Positions 1 to 6,232 are shown, numbered from the stretch's first letter. The stretch: 15,787 nt of DNA from Fusobacteriota bacterium (GCA_026387965.1 JAPLKR010000097.1:1-15787); one strand, 5' to 3'. Numbers and translations: made by a program. The notes: generated by a model from the sequence alone, not told the origin.

Positions 1-91
1 ACAAACAAATAAAAATATACATTATTCCCCCTAGTTTTAAGGCGTGATTAATTATACTGCTAAAAGGGGAAAAAGTAAAGGGGGTAAAATA

Positions 92-697
92 ATGGGTCCA
101 GTTCCTATGATTGTCGGTGCTCAAATTATAGGTGGCATTTCTGATGTGGTTATTGATAGCCTAGTAGATGCTACCGCAGATTATATGATGAGCGTGGCAC
201 AACAATATATAAATGAAAAATTTCCTAATGGACAGAGTACAGGCTTTATAAATACTTTAATAACTCAAATGCGTATGGGGGTTATGGCAAGAACTCAAGC
301 TAGTTTTATGATGACTGCGAGCTCTGTTAATGGAAGAATTACTCAAAAAGTACAAAATGGCGTGACAGCATATAAAGATAAATTAAAAAGTTCTAGAGGT
401 GGTTTTATGTCTACTGCTGGCATGTTAAATTTATCTAGTGGTGGTAAGCTTAATAAAGAGTTGAGAAATGCAGGTGTAGAACATGAAAAATCGCAACAAT
501 CATATTTACAAGCTGTTCATAATGGTTCAATAGCTAGTGCAAATGAGGCACATGCTTTTGGAAATGGAACAGGAAGTTTAAAAAGTGCTTATGTACAATC
601 TAAAAATACACCTTTGCAAAATAATAAAATATCAATTCCAGAATTAAAATCAATATTAAACGGTATGGGTTATTTTCCTGCACCTCAAGGGTTGTAA
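92..697 (+). CDS. Unrecognised 201-residue A/G/S/N-rich protein, possibly structural
   Basis: I do not recognise the family. The start is placed at the ATG at 92 because an AAAGGGGGT Shine-Dalgarno lies 7 bases upstream; a GTG at 44 gives a longer frame but only weak ribosome-binding sequence. The N-terminus (about residues 3-28) is a hydrophobic, glycine-rich stretch beginning MGPVPMIVGAQ that could be a membrane or amphipathic helix. The middle is predicted helical, with several methionines and basic residues. The C-terminal third (about residues 125-185) is rich in Asn, Gly, Ser and Ala. There are no cysteines and no catalytic motif I can see. It ends two bases before the next gene, so the two are probably co-translated. 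A virion, pilot-like or other assembly protein is possible from composition and context, but this is a guess. Confidence 0.6.
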   Translation: MGPVPMIVGAQIIGGISDVVIDSLVDATADYMMSVAQQYINEKFPNGQSTGFINTLITQMRMGVMARTQASFMMTASSVNGRITQKVQNGVTAYKDKLKSSRGGFMSTAGMLNLSSGGKLNKELRNAGVEHEKSQQSYLQAVHNGSIASANEAHAFGNGTGSLKSAYVQSKNTPLQNNKISIPELKSILNGMGYFPAPQGL

Positions 698-699
698 TT

Positions 700-1074
700 A
701 TGGGTACACTATACAAAGTTACTATTACTCACGTAAGAACTCAACAATCAAGGCTCTTTGAATGGTATCTCAATTTTTTACCTAGCGATATTATTAAAGC
801 TAAAAATTTTGCTTTATCACTTAATGGAGTACTTGAAGGAAATGCTATTTGTACAGATATTAAATATAGTATATACCAAGCAGACAAACCGCAACTTTTC
901 ACAGAAAATTATACTACTAAAATCATGTATAAAACAACTAAAAAAGGCATTTTTAACTGTTCTATACCGTATCTTGATACTAACTTTAATAAAACTGTTT
1001 TAAAGGGTTTTATGTCTCAGTATTTTGAAGATTTTTTAGATATTGATAATGTTCTAGTTAAGAGAGAAATATAA
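700..1074 (+). CDS. Unrecognised small protein (124 aa), paralogue A of a three-gene family
   Basis: This gene starts two bases after the upstream stop, with an AAGGG ribosome site inside the preceding gene. The product is 124 residues, has no signal peptide or obvious membrane segment, and alternates hydrophobic and polar residues in a way that suggests beta strands. It shares a pattern with the next two genes: an LNGVLEG segment at residues 41-47, a tyrosine-containing segment after it, and a late strand around FNCSIPY (85-91). Identity to its neighbours is low, so the relationship was seen by aligning these anchors by eye. A structural role is plausible. No function can be assigned from known families. 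Confidence 0.6.
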   Translation: MGTLYKVTITHVRTQQSRLFEWYLNFLPSDIIKAKNFALSLNGVLEGNAICTDIKYSIYQADKPQLFTENYTTKIMYKTTKKGIFNCSIPYLDTNFNKTVLKGFMSQYFEDFLDIDNVLVKREI

Positions 1075-1076
1075 AC

Positions 1077-1161
1077 ATAGTCCGAAATGACTATAAACTA
1101 TTAAAAAGTTATCTTGATTGAATGGGTCGACACGTTCAAATGTGATAAATGGTTAAGACCA
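1077..1161 (+). other. Gap with four short stem-loops
   Basis: The 116-base gap between two cargo genes contains consecutive short inverted repeats: ATAGTC/GACTAT at 1077-1094, AACT/AGTT at 1096-1110, CACGT/ATGTG with a TCAA loop at 1131-1144, and TGGT/ACCA at 1150-1161. An alternative outer pairing (ATGGGTC near 1123-1129 with GACCAT at 1157-1162, one bulge) would enclose the third hairpin. It could be a structured leader for the downstream gene or part of a replication or packaging region. No known RNA family is recognised, and short hairpins are common in AT-rich DNA. Confidence 0.35.
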
Positions 1162-1190
1162 TAATAAAAATATAGAAATGAGGAAAAAAA

Positions 1191-1625
1191 ATGAGAAAAC
1201 ACGTAACATTAAAATTCAAAAGCGGAAAAAGTACTAAAAGAAAAATCGAACTAAGAGATAACGGTTACATGGGTCAAAGTGGTATATATATTAATCTTGA
1301 TACAAATGCTAAAGTAGAAGCACTTATTAATGGGTTAACTCCATTAGTTGAGGGTGTATGTTATTCATACATTATGCCAACATCAATTTATAGAGATGAT
1401 ATTGTAGCACAAAATCCTCAAGGTGATACTAATGGGTTAAGTGGTTTTGTGACTGTTTCAGTTTATTTTACTGATTCTAATTTAGCTTGTCGAATTACTA
1501 TTAAAAATGCTAAAACATCAAAAGATGATGAGTTTAAAGCTTTGTTCGCTAGTCAAGAATATTTTGATTTTAATGGCACAAAACTAACAATGAAAGGGCA
1601 GCCGTATATTAACGGCAGCATATAG
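1191..1625 (+). CDS. Unrecognised small protein (144 aa), paralogue B of a three-gene family
   Basis: A strong ribosome site (ATGAGG, seven bases before the ATG) marks the start. The N-terminus is strongly basic (residues 1-22 contain many Lys and Arg). It is followed by beta-like sequence, the family anchor LTPLVEG at 49-55, a second anchor YFTDSNLACRITIKN at 92-106, and a C-terminal FDFNGTKLTMKG segment at 125-136. The same three anchors in the same order occur in the gene immediately downstream, and the first two in the gene upstream. No signal peptide, membrane segment or catalytic motif is evident. The gene has a 116-base, hairpin-rich leader. The function is unknown. Confidence 0.6.
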   Translation: MRKHVTLKFKSGKSTKRKIELRDNGYMGQSGIYINLDTNAKVEALINGLTPLVEGVCYSYIMPTSIYRDDIVAQNPQGDTNGLSGFVTVSVYFTDSNLACRITIKNAKTSKDDEFKALFASQEYFDFNGTKLTMKGQPYINGSI

Positions 1626-1634
1626 GTGTGAATT

Positions 1635-2039
1635 ATGTTTAAAAAAGTAAATGATTTTATAATGGCAGTAAAAATTGGTGATACTGGTTTTGCTGTTTCT
1701 AGTTTACCAGAGTATGGAGTTCACCCCGAGTTTACCAGTCAATCAATTTCAGAGGCGTTTGTAGTATCTTTAAACCCATTATTAGAGGGGAAAGTGATTT
1801 CTTGTGCAACTAACATGGGGCTTTATTCTGCGGTAGATTTTATATCTCCTAATGATACAGGTGTAGCAATATCTAAAACTTATTCAATTAGTTTTAAAGA
1901 TGTTCCGATGACTTGTAAATTTATAGTGCCTTTTGTGTCTCCATTGAAAATTAAAGAAGTGGGACAACTATTAAAAACTCTTGATTTTTATAATAACGGT
2001 GTTAAACTTATTATTAAAGGTGTAAAGGTTTCTATGTAA
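1635..2039 (+). CDS. Unrecognised small protein (134 aa), paralogue C of a three-gene family
   Basis: This gene begins nine bases after its upstream paralogue, with an AGGTG-like ribosome site; an internal ATG at 1662 lacks one, so 1635 is preferred. The family anchors are LNPLLEG at residues 46-52, MTCKFIVPF at 92-100 and FYNNGVKLIIKG at 118-129, matching the spacing in the 144-residue protein. The sequence is rich in Val, Ile, Phe and Ser with few charges, consistent with a beta-rich fold. There is no signal peptide or membrane helix. It is the last cargo gene before the hairpin block and the transposase. I cannot name a function. Confidence 0.6.
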   Translation: MFKKVNDFIMAVKIGDTGFAVSSLPEYGVHPEFTSQSISEAFVVSLNPLLEGKVISCATNMGLYSAVDFISPNDTGVAISKTYSISFKDVPMTCKFIVPFVSPLKIKEVGQLLKTLDFYNNGVKLIIKGVKVSM

Positions 2040-2044
2040 TAAAT

Positions 2045-2125
2045 AATAGCCGTTCGTGGTAACACGATAAGGAAATTAAACACTTCCAAGCGTGGCTTGG
2101 TCGGTTGTTAAGGGTGAGCCCTTAA
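2045..2125 (+). other. Clustered stem-loops, possible branched structured RNA or origin-like region
   Basis: Immediately after the last cargo gene, AATAGCCG (2045-2052) can pair with CGGTTGTT (2102-2109), allowing two G-U pairs. This encloses CGTG/CACG with a GTAA tetraloop (2055-2066) and CCAAGC/GCTTGG (2086-2100). TTAAGGG/CCCTTAA with a TGAG loop follows at 2108-2125, sharing two bases with the outer stem. GTAA is a GNRA-type loop, which favours a real RNA structure. Consecutive hairpins between genes also mark replication and packaging regions of small single-stranded DNA phages and plasmids. Which of these applies here cannot be told from one copy. Confidence 0.4.
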
Positions 2126-2144
2126 TGTCTAAGCATTTAAAAAA

Positions 2145-2185
2145 AATACTCTCAATTCTTGACATGTGCAAGGGTTGGGAGTATT
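2145..2185. repeat. 17-bp stem-loop in front of the transposase
   Basis: Arms 2145-2161 and 2169-2185 pair along all 17 positions as RNA (14 Watson-Crick, 3 G-U), with a seven-base loop ACATGTG. On the minus strand the stem runs into T8, the shape of an intrinsic terminator that could stop transcription entering from the right. On the plus strand no U-tract follows. Here it would instead fold in read-through transcripts just ahead of the transposase ribosome site. Insertion sequences such as IS10, IS50 and IS200 use such structures to limit read-through transposase synthesis. Confidence 0.65.
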
Positions 2186-2187
2186 CT
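2159..2187 (+). promoter_or_regulatory. Promoter for the transposase
   Basis: A perfect -35 box TTGACA (2159-2164) is separated by 17 bases from TATTCT (2182-2187, four of six matches). The -35 lies at the top of the 17-bp stem-loop and the -10 overlaps its 3' arm. Transcription would begin near 2194, so the native transcript lacks the hairpin and starts almost at the Shine-Dalgarno AGGGGGT (2194-2200). Confidence 0.55.
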
Positions 2188-2205
2188 GTTTATAGGGGGT
2201 GTATC

Positions 2206-2361
2206 ATGGACGCAATGGGGAAATTAGTTATAGGCTTTTTAGAGGGCTTTTATAATGAAATACTAGAAAATGAGTGCCATCAATTCTGTAAAATCAATCA
2301 TACATACATTGATAAAAGGGTATCAAGGCAATTAAAAACTAAGTACGGTACTTTAATCTAA
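2206..2361 (+). CDS. N-terminal fragment of Mutator/IS256-type transposase (51 aa)
   Basis: The ATG at 2206 sits six bases after AGGGGG and is preferred over a GTG at 2092 that runs through the hairpin block. The 51-residue product ends RQLKTKYGTLI. In IS256/Mutator transposases an L-K-T-x-x-G segment precedes the P-x-x-x-K-Y-x-R-R region by about 20 residues. Exactly this continuation is found in the -1 frame immediately downstream, which is open from 2343. The fragment is therefore read as the start of the transposase, broken by a frame change in 2343-2361. As a separate 51-residue protein it has no recognised function. Confidence 0.55.
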   Translation: MDAMGKLVIGFLEGFYNEILENECHQFCKINHTYIDKRVSRQLKTKYGTLI

Positions 2362-2393
2362 AAAAACCTACTGTTCGATATTTCGCCCTAAAA

Positions 2394-3272
2394 TTGAACT
2401 ATTCACTATTTAAAAAATATGAAAGACGTTCTCAAGAGTTGTTGAACTTTGAAGAAAAACTTTATTCTTCTAGGATATACAAAAAAGATATTAAAAAAGT
2501 ACTTGAACTATCAAATATTTCCGAAAATTCAAGAAAATCTTTATTGAATAAATACAATAAGCTATATAATGAATATTTAAACAAAAAAAAAGGGCAGTAT
2601 GATATAATAAAAGTAGATGCAACATACTTTAATTATGGTTATACCGCCTATTTTGTATTTGGGATAAAAGGCAAAAATGTTAAAGTTCTTTACTATTTAA
2701 TTACTCAACGTGATGAATGCTCAACAGATTGGGCGAAAGTTATAAATCATATCAAAAAAAACAATAATTACGGTGCTATGATAATTATAAGTGATTTAAA
2801 ACCTTTACTAAAAACACAACTTTTAAAACTCGATAAAATACTACTTCAAAATTGTATTTGGCACAGAATTTATTCTTTTATTCACCGAATGAAATTTAGC
2901 GGTAAAGAGAAAAAACAATTTTTCCATGAATGGTATAATTATTTTTTATGTTGTGATTATTCAAGAGCATCTTTATTCTTTGATAATTTTAAGCAAGAAG
3001 ATTTTAGAAGTTATTGGAATGAAGAAAAAAACAAAAAAGATATTGAGAAAATGAAAAATCAATACTATGATGATAATTTTTCATATTTAGGGTTGCCACT
3101 GGATATCCAAGAACAATATAGAGTAAAAAATACAATGCAAAATATGGACGTAGAAGCCTATATTTCTCAATTTAAAAATTATTTAAAGAAAAATTCTTTT
3201 TACAAAAGTATTGAGGAATTACAAGGAAAAATCTATATAATGCTTTCTAATTTGGGATATTTAGAACAATAA
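2394..3272 (+). pseudogene. Catalytic part of a Mutator/IS256-family DDE transposase, out of frame with its N-terminus
   Basis: Transposases of this family cut and join element ends using a DDE triad. The segment opens with KKYERRSQ, matching the family's K-Y-x-R-R motif, followed by the RIYKKDI helix region. The likely triad is D75 (KVDATYF), D134 (IISDLKPLL) and E254 (NMDVEAY), numbered from the TTG at 2394. The family C-x2-H pair is C154/H157 (NCIWHR). The C-terminal RVKNTMQN...FYKSIEEL region also fits the family. The catalytic core therefore looks intact. The TTG has no ribosome site and no ATG precedes D75. The reading frame continues upstream to 2343, overlapping the preceding fragment. 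It is most likely a frameshifted gene; a recoding event is possible but no canonical slippery heptamer is visible. Confidence 0.7.
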
Positions 3273-3314
3273 TTTTTATTAACGGTAAAATTTGTGCTTG
3301 ACTTACTTTTGGTT

Positions 3315-3335
3315 ACTTTGGGGCAATGCCAAAGT
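3315..3335. repeat. 7-bp palindrome between transposase and ribokinase
   Basis: ACTTTGG and CCAAAGT are separated by seven bases. No U-tract follows on either strand, so it is not a clear terminator. It lies in the stretch where the element must end and the ribokinase regulatory region must begin, and could belong to either. Confidence 0.35.
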
Positions 3336-3339
3336 GGTG

Positions 3340-3379
3340 TATAAAACGAATTTTGACTTTTTTCATTAACAACTATCTT
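3340..3379 (+). promoter_or_regulatory. Candidate promoter region of the ribokinase gene
   Basis: Two weak promoters can be drawn. One pairs TTGGGG (3318-3323) with TATAAA (3340-3345) at 16-base spacing. The other pairs TTGACT (3353-3358) with TATCTT (3374-3379) at 15-base spacing. Neither is strong. The ribosome site AAAGGAG ending at 3406 and the ATG at 3416 are clear. Confidence 0.3.
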
Positions 3380-3415
3380 TTGTAACATAACCAAAAATTA
3401 AAAGGAGTTGATGTT

Positions 3416-4336
3416 ATGAGTAAGATAATGGTTATTGGTTCATCCAATTATGATTTAATGGTCTATACCGATAGATTTCCAAAGCCAGGTGAGACTATCA
3501 AAGGCAATAGTTTTGAGATGGGATTTGGTGGAAAAGGCGCTAATCAAGCCTGTATTGCCGCTAAGCTCGGTTCTGAAGTTTACATGGTGACACGTTTAGG
3601 GGAAGATATCTTCGGAAGAGAGACATATGAAAATTACAAGAATCTTGGCATTCACTTAGACTTTGTAAAATTCTCTCAAGGAGTGTCCTCAGGAGTCGCT
3701 CCAATTACTGTGGATATGCACAGTGAAAATTCAATCGTTATCGTTCCAGGCGCTAATGATTTACTCTCATATGATGATGTAGACGCAGCACTTAAAAATA
3801 TTGCCCCAAATCTGGTTATTTTACAAAATGAGATTCGCCCAGAAGTGACTTATTATGCATTAAAGAAAGCAAAAGAGCTTGGAATTAAGACGCTGTATAA
3901 TCCTGCACCAGTCCCAACAGAAAGCATTCCAACTGAAATCTTTTCAGCTATCGATATCTTGATATTAAACGAAACTGAAGCGGCGACTATTTTCAATTTA
4001 GACGAAAACAACATTTCTGCAATCACTCAAGCGCTACTGGAAATTCAAAAGCACCATAAGTGTACGATCATCTTAACACTTGGAAAAAAAGGGTCAACTT
4101 ATATCGTTGATGGTACTGTTCACTTTATCGAAGGTATCTCTGTAAATGCTGTGGACACAACAGGTGCAGGTGACTGTTTTATTGGTAGTTTTGCGCATTT
4201 CTTCACTATGGGAGATGATATGGCTACTTCACTTAACAAAGCCTCTAAGATAGCCGCTTTAAGTGTTACAAAAAGGGGTACACAAAAAAGTTATCCCACA
4301 CGCACTGAAGCTGATACATTTTTAGAAAAGTTTTAA
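3416..4336 (+). CDS. rbsK: Ribokinase-family (PfkB) sugar kinase
   Basis: Ribokinases phosphorylate D-ribose at O5 in the cytoplasm, feeding the pentose phosphate pathway. The 306-residue protein has the usual length and order of motifs: GSSNYDL near the start, GFGGKGANQA at 37-46 (sugar lid and binding region), YNPAP at 161-165, LNETE at 184-188, TLGKKGS at 221-227, and the ATP/anion-hole signature DTTGAGD at 247-253 with D253 the expected catalytic base. The start is supported by AAAGGAG ten bases upstream. No ribose transporter or repressor is in view, so the gene stands alone. The GGKGANQ motif favours ribokinase over fructokinase, but substrate within the PfkB family cannot be proved by sequence. 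Confidence 0.88.
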   Translation: MSKIMVIGSSNYDLMVYTDRFPKPGETIKGNSFEMGFGGKGANQACIAAKLGSEVYMVTRLGEDIFGRETYENYKNLGIHLDFVKFSQGVSSGVAPITVDMHSENSIVIVPGANDLLSYDDVDAALKNIAPNLVILQNEIRPEVTYYALKKAKELGIKTLYNPAPVPTESIPTEIFSAIDILILNETEAATIFNLDENNISAITQALLEIQKHHKCTIILTLGKKGSTYIVDGTVHFIEGISVNAVDTTGAGDCFIGSFAHFFTMGDDMATSLNKASKIAALSVTKRGTQKSYPTRTEADTFLEKF

Positions 4337-4822
4337 TTTCCTTATAATTAAATAAAGTTTCTATTATATTATTTTTTGGAATAATTTTGGGCGTTTTCTA
4401 TCGATTTGTAGTACAAACGTAGTCAATAGATTTATTCACACTACTTCTAATAAATCAACACCATACAATGCTATTTTTTTTATATCTGTCGATATGTTTA
4501 TTTCGATTATTTCAATACCAACGTTATGAAAAAGGCCTTTAAAGAACTTAGTGTATATTATTCGCAACATATTCTTCATGATAGCGAGTTCCTAAGAGTT
4601 ATAATGAGTAACTCTTAATATCATTGCTTCTGGAACAGTTAGTTACTCCTATATCTTATGGCTTAGAGTAAGGGGGCAACCATTGTTGACAATTTATGTA
4701 TTAGCGTTTGGAAAGAATTTAAAAACACCATCAAAAGTACTCACATACGTCAAAAATTTATAATTTTACCCTTCATAATAGACTCATCATAATTATCTGT
4801 GCCAATAAATAATTAAAATAAT
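4337..4822. other. Long non-coding gap with palindrome and possible decayed coding sequence
   Basis: No substantial gene is supported here. A perfect 9-bp inverted repeat, TAAGAGTTA/TAACTCTTA, with a seven-base loop lies at 4593-4617. On the minus strand two short stretches read like protein: a 47-codon frame at 4436-4579 with segment HNVGIEIIEINIS, and about 20 codons at 4750-4809 with segment IGTDNYDESIMKG. Stops lie between them. They may be relics of one lost minus-strand gene. After the ribokinase stop an AT-only inverted repeat (TATAAT/ATTATA, about 4341-4371) ahead of T-rich DNA could be a weak terminator. Confidence 0.4.
4436..4579 (-). CDS. Possible small protein or gene relic (47 aa)
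   Basis: The frame starts at an ATG with an AGGA sequence about 11 bases upstream, a poor spacing, and ends at TGA. The composition (many Ile, Lys, Val; segment GIEIIEINISTDIKKIALYG) resembles real protein more than random translation of AT-rich DNA. I recognise no family. It could be the surviving piece of a longer gene, since neighbouring minus-strand frames also look protein-like but are interrupted. Confidence 0.2.
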   Translation of the reverse strand: MKNMLRIIYTKFFKGLFHNVGIEIIEINISTDIKKIALYGVDLLEVV

Positions 4823-4844
4823 AAAGACAGCCTCAGCTGTCTTT
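4823..4844 (-). terminator. Terminator after the first MATE gene
   Basis: AAAGACAGC and GCTGTCTTT form a 9-bp stem with loop CTCA, eight bases beyond the minus-strand stop codon. T-rich sequence follows on both strands, so it may act in both directions in this convergent interval. Confidence 0.75.
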
Positions 4845-4852
4845 ACTGTTAT

Positions 4853-6196
4853 TTATACTTTTTTCAATTTATTTTTATATTCTCGCGTCATTAAAATAAT
4901 AATAAATACTCCTGAGATAACATTACTCACAGTGTAAGAGTAGATAAACCCCTGCATTCCCCAAACAGTGGAGAAGATAAATATAACAGGTATATAACAA
5001 ATATACTGTCTAAATATTGTTGTAATTGTTGATTTCCACACATTTCCAGTGTATTGAAAGTAACTTGCAGATATTGCTTGAAAGCACATAAGAGGCAGAG
5101 CAAAGGCAAGTGCTTTAATATAATATGGTGTGTCTTTCATCATAATTGGATTACTTCCAAACAGCATGGTAATCTCTCTGGCAAAAAGTATCGAAAGAAC
5201 ACAAAACACTATTGAAATAATCATTCCATACTGATACATCTTATTGAGTGCTTCACGCACACGACCATAATTTTTTTGTCCCCATGCATACCCAATAATC
5301 GGCTGTCCTCCTTGCATAAATCCCAATATTGGCATAAATAATATTACGATAACCCTATAAGCTAGCCCATAAGATGCAAGCCCAAAACTGCCTCCATATT
5401 GTGCAGCAAAATGATTTACCAAGATACTAATAATAGAGTTTCCGATCATTTGTAAAAATGAACTTAGTCCTAGCATCATGGATTTGTAAATTATTTTAGG
5501 ATAAACTTTGAAGTATTTTCCGATAATTCTAACTGCAACTTTTCCACTACGATAATATTTCAAAACAACAATTAAAGCTACAATTTGAGAAAGCAGAGTT
5601 GCTAAACTTACCCCGTGCATCCCGAGCTTTATTCCCCATAGAAATAACGGTGCTAATATGACATTAAGCACTACAGAAGTAATAGAGGTGTACATCACGA
5701 TTTTTTGCTTTCCTTCACTTCGTAAAAATGCATAATATGTCATTAGCGCCATAGTGACAATAATCCCTGGATACATAATAGATGTATATGCCATCGAATA
5801 CTCTGCAACCTGAGCATTAGCTCCAAATATAAAACTTAAATTTCTCGAGAAAATTTGGCATACTATAGACAAAATTACACTCACAATTACAGTAAAACAC
5901 ATCACAGTGCTAGCAATTTTTCTCGCTTCTTGCTTATCACCCTTTCCGAGTGCAATGGAGATGAGCGCCGCCCCACCAATAGAAAAAAGATTGGCTAGCC
6001 CAATGATCGAAATTTGTATCGGATACACTACAGTCATCCCAGCTATACCAATTCCACCAATGGCATGTCCAACGTATATGGTATCAATGATATTATAAAG
6101 AGATTGCACGACTAAACCAAGAATCGCAGGGAGCGAAATTCTAATTAGCAGCTTCCCAACATGCTCTTTTTCTAATGCCTCAACACTATTTCTCAC
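4853..6196 (-). CDS. MATE-family multidrug/cation efflux transporter (MepA-like)
   Basis: MATE proteins are about 12-helix membrane antiporters that export drugs or organic cations using sodium or proton gradients. The 447-residue product has two similar halves of about six hydrophobic helices. Helix 1 carries the family segment SLYNIIDTIYVGH, followed by an IAG...YP helix and the loop LGKGDKQEA. The first helix and loop resemble MepA-type members. The GTG at 6196 is chosen because AAAGGAG lies five bases upstream. A TTG 48 bases further out would put the promoter's -10 box inside the gene. It has its own promoter and terminator, so it is transcribed separately from the neighbouring MATE gene. 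The substrate is unknown. Confidence 0.88.
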   Translation of the reverse strand: MRNSVEALEKEHVGKLLIRISLPAILGLVVQSLYNIIDTIYVGHAIGGIGIAGMTVVYPIQISIIGLANLFSIGGAALISIALGKGDKQEARKIASTVMCFTVIVSVILSIVCQIFSRNLSFIFGANAQVAEYSMAYTSIMYPGIIVTMALMTYYAFLRSEGKQKIVMYTSITSVVLNVILAPLFLWGIKLGMHGVSLATLLSQIVALIVVLKYYRSGKVAVRIIGKYFKVYPKIIYKSMMLGLSSFLQMIGNSIISILVNHFAAQYGGSFGLASYGLAYRVIVILFMPILGFMQGGQPIIGYAWGQKNYGRVREALNKMYQYGMIISIVFCVLSILFAREITMLFGSNPIMMKDTPYYIKALAFALPLMCFQAISASYFQYTGNVWKSTITTIFRQYICYIPVIFIFSTVWGMQGFIYSYTVSNVISGVFIIILMTREYKNKLKKV

Positions 6197-6232
6197 AAGT
6201 TCTCCTTTATTTGAACATGGTTCATTTGCAAT

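Larger units (their letters stand above)
92..3272 (+). mobile_element. Accessory element remnant: cargo genes, hairpin block and split Mutator-type transposase
   Basis: Five closely spaced + strand genes precede the chromosomal ribokinase: four unrecognised cargo genes and a DDE transposase. They differ from the rest of the window, where every gene belongs to a known housekeeping or metabolic family. The boundaries are only approximate. The left end probably lies outside the window. The right end must fall between the transposase stop (3272) and the ribokinase Shine-Dalgarno (about 3401). I found no convincing terminal inverted repeat, because only one end is visible. That this is one element, rather than an insertion sequence beside unrelated genes, is inference from orientation and spacing. 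Confidence 0.5.

Noticed and set aside
44-91. GTG-initiated 16-residue extension of the first gene
   Set aside because: It lacks a good ribosome site, whereas the ATG at 92 has AAAGGGGGT at proper spacing.
1131-1161. tRNA-like T-arm (stem with a TTCAAAT loop)
   Set aside because: No acceptor, anticodon or D-arm can be drawn around it, so it is treated as a plain hairpin.
2092-2205. Longer 89-residue reading of the transposase N-terminal fragment from GTG
   Set aside because: The extension runs through the hairpin block and the promoter, and has no ribosome site; the ATG at 2206 does.
2343-2366. Programmed -1 frameshift in the transposase
   Set aside because: There is no canonical slippery heptamer in the overlap, and the A7 tract lies after the stop; disruption is simpler.
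2343-2393. Tandem VRYF-x-LK peptide repeat encoded at 2343-2366 and 2373-2393
   Set aside because: The nucleotide match is only moderate and part of it lies in the frame overlap; chance is likely.
4686-4714. TTGACA at 4686-4691 as a promoter
   Set aside because: No -10-like hexamer lies 16-18 bases downstream and no + strand gene follows.
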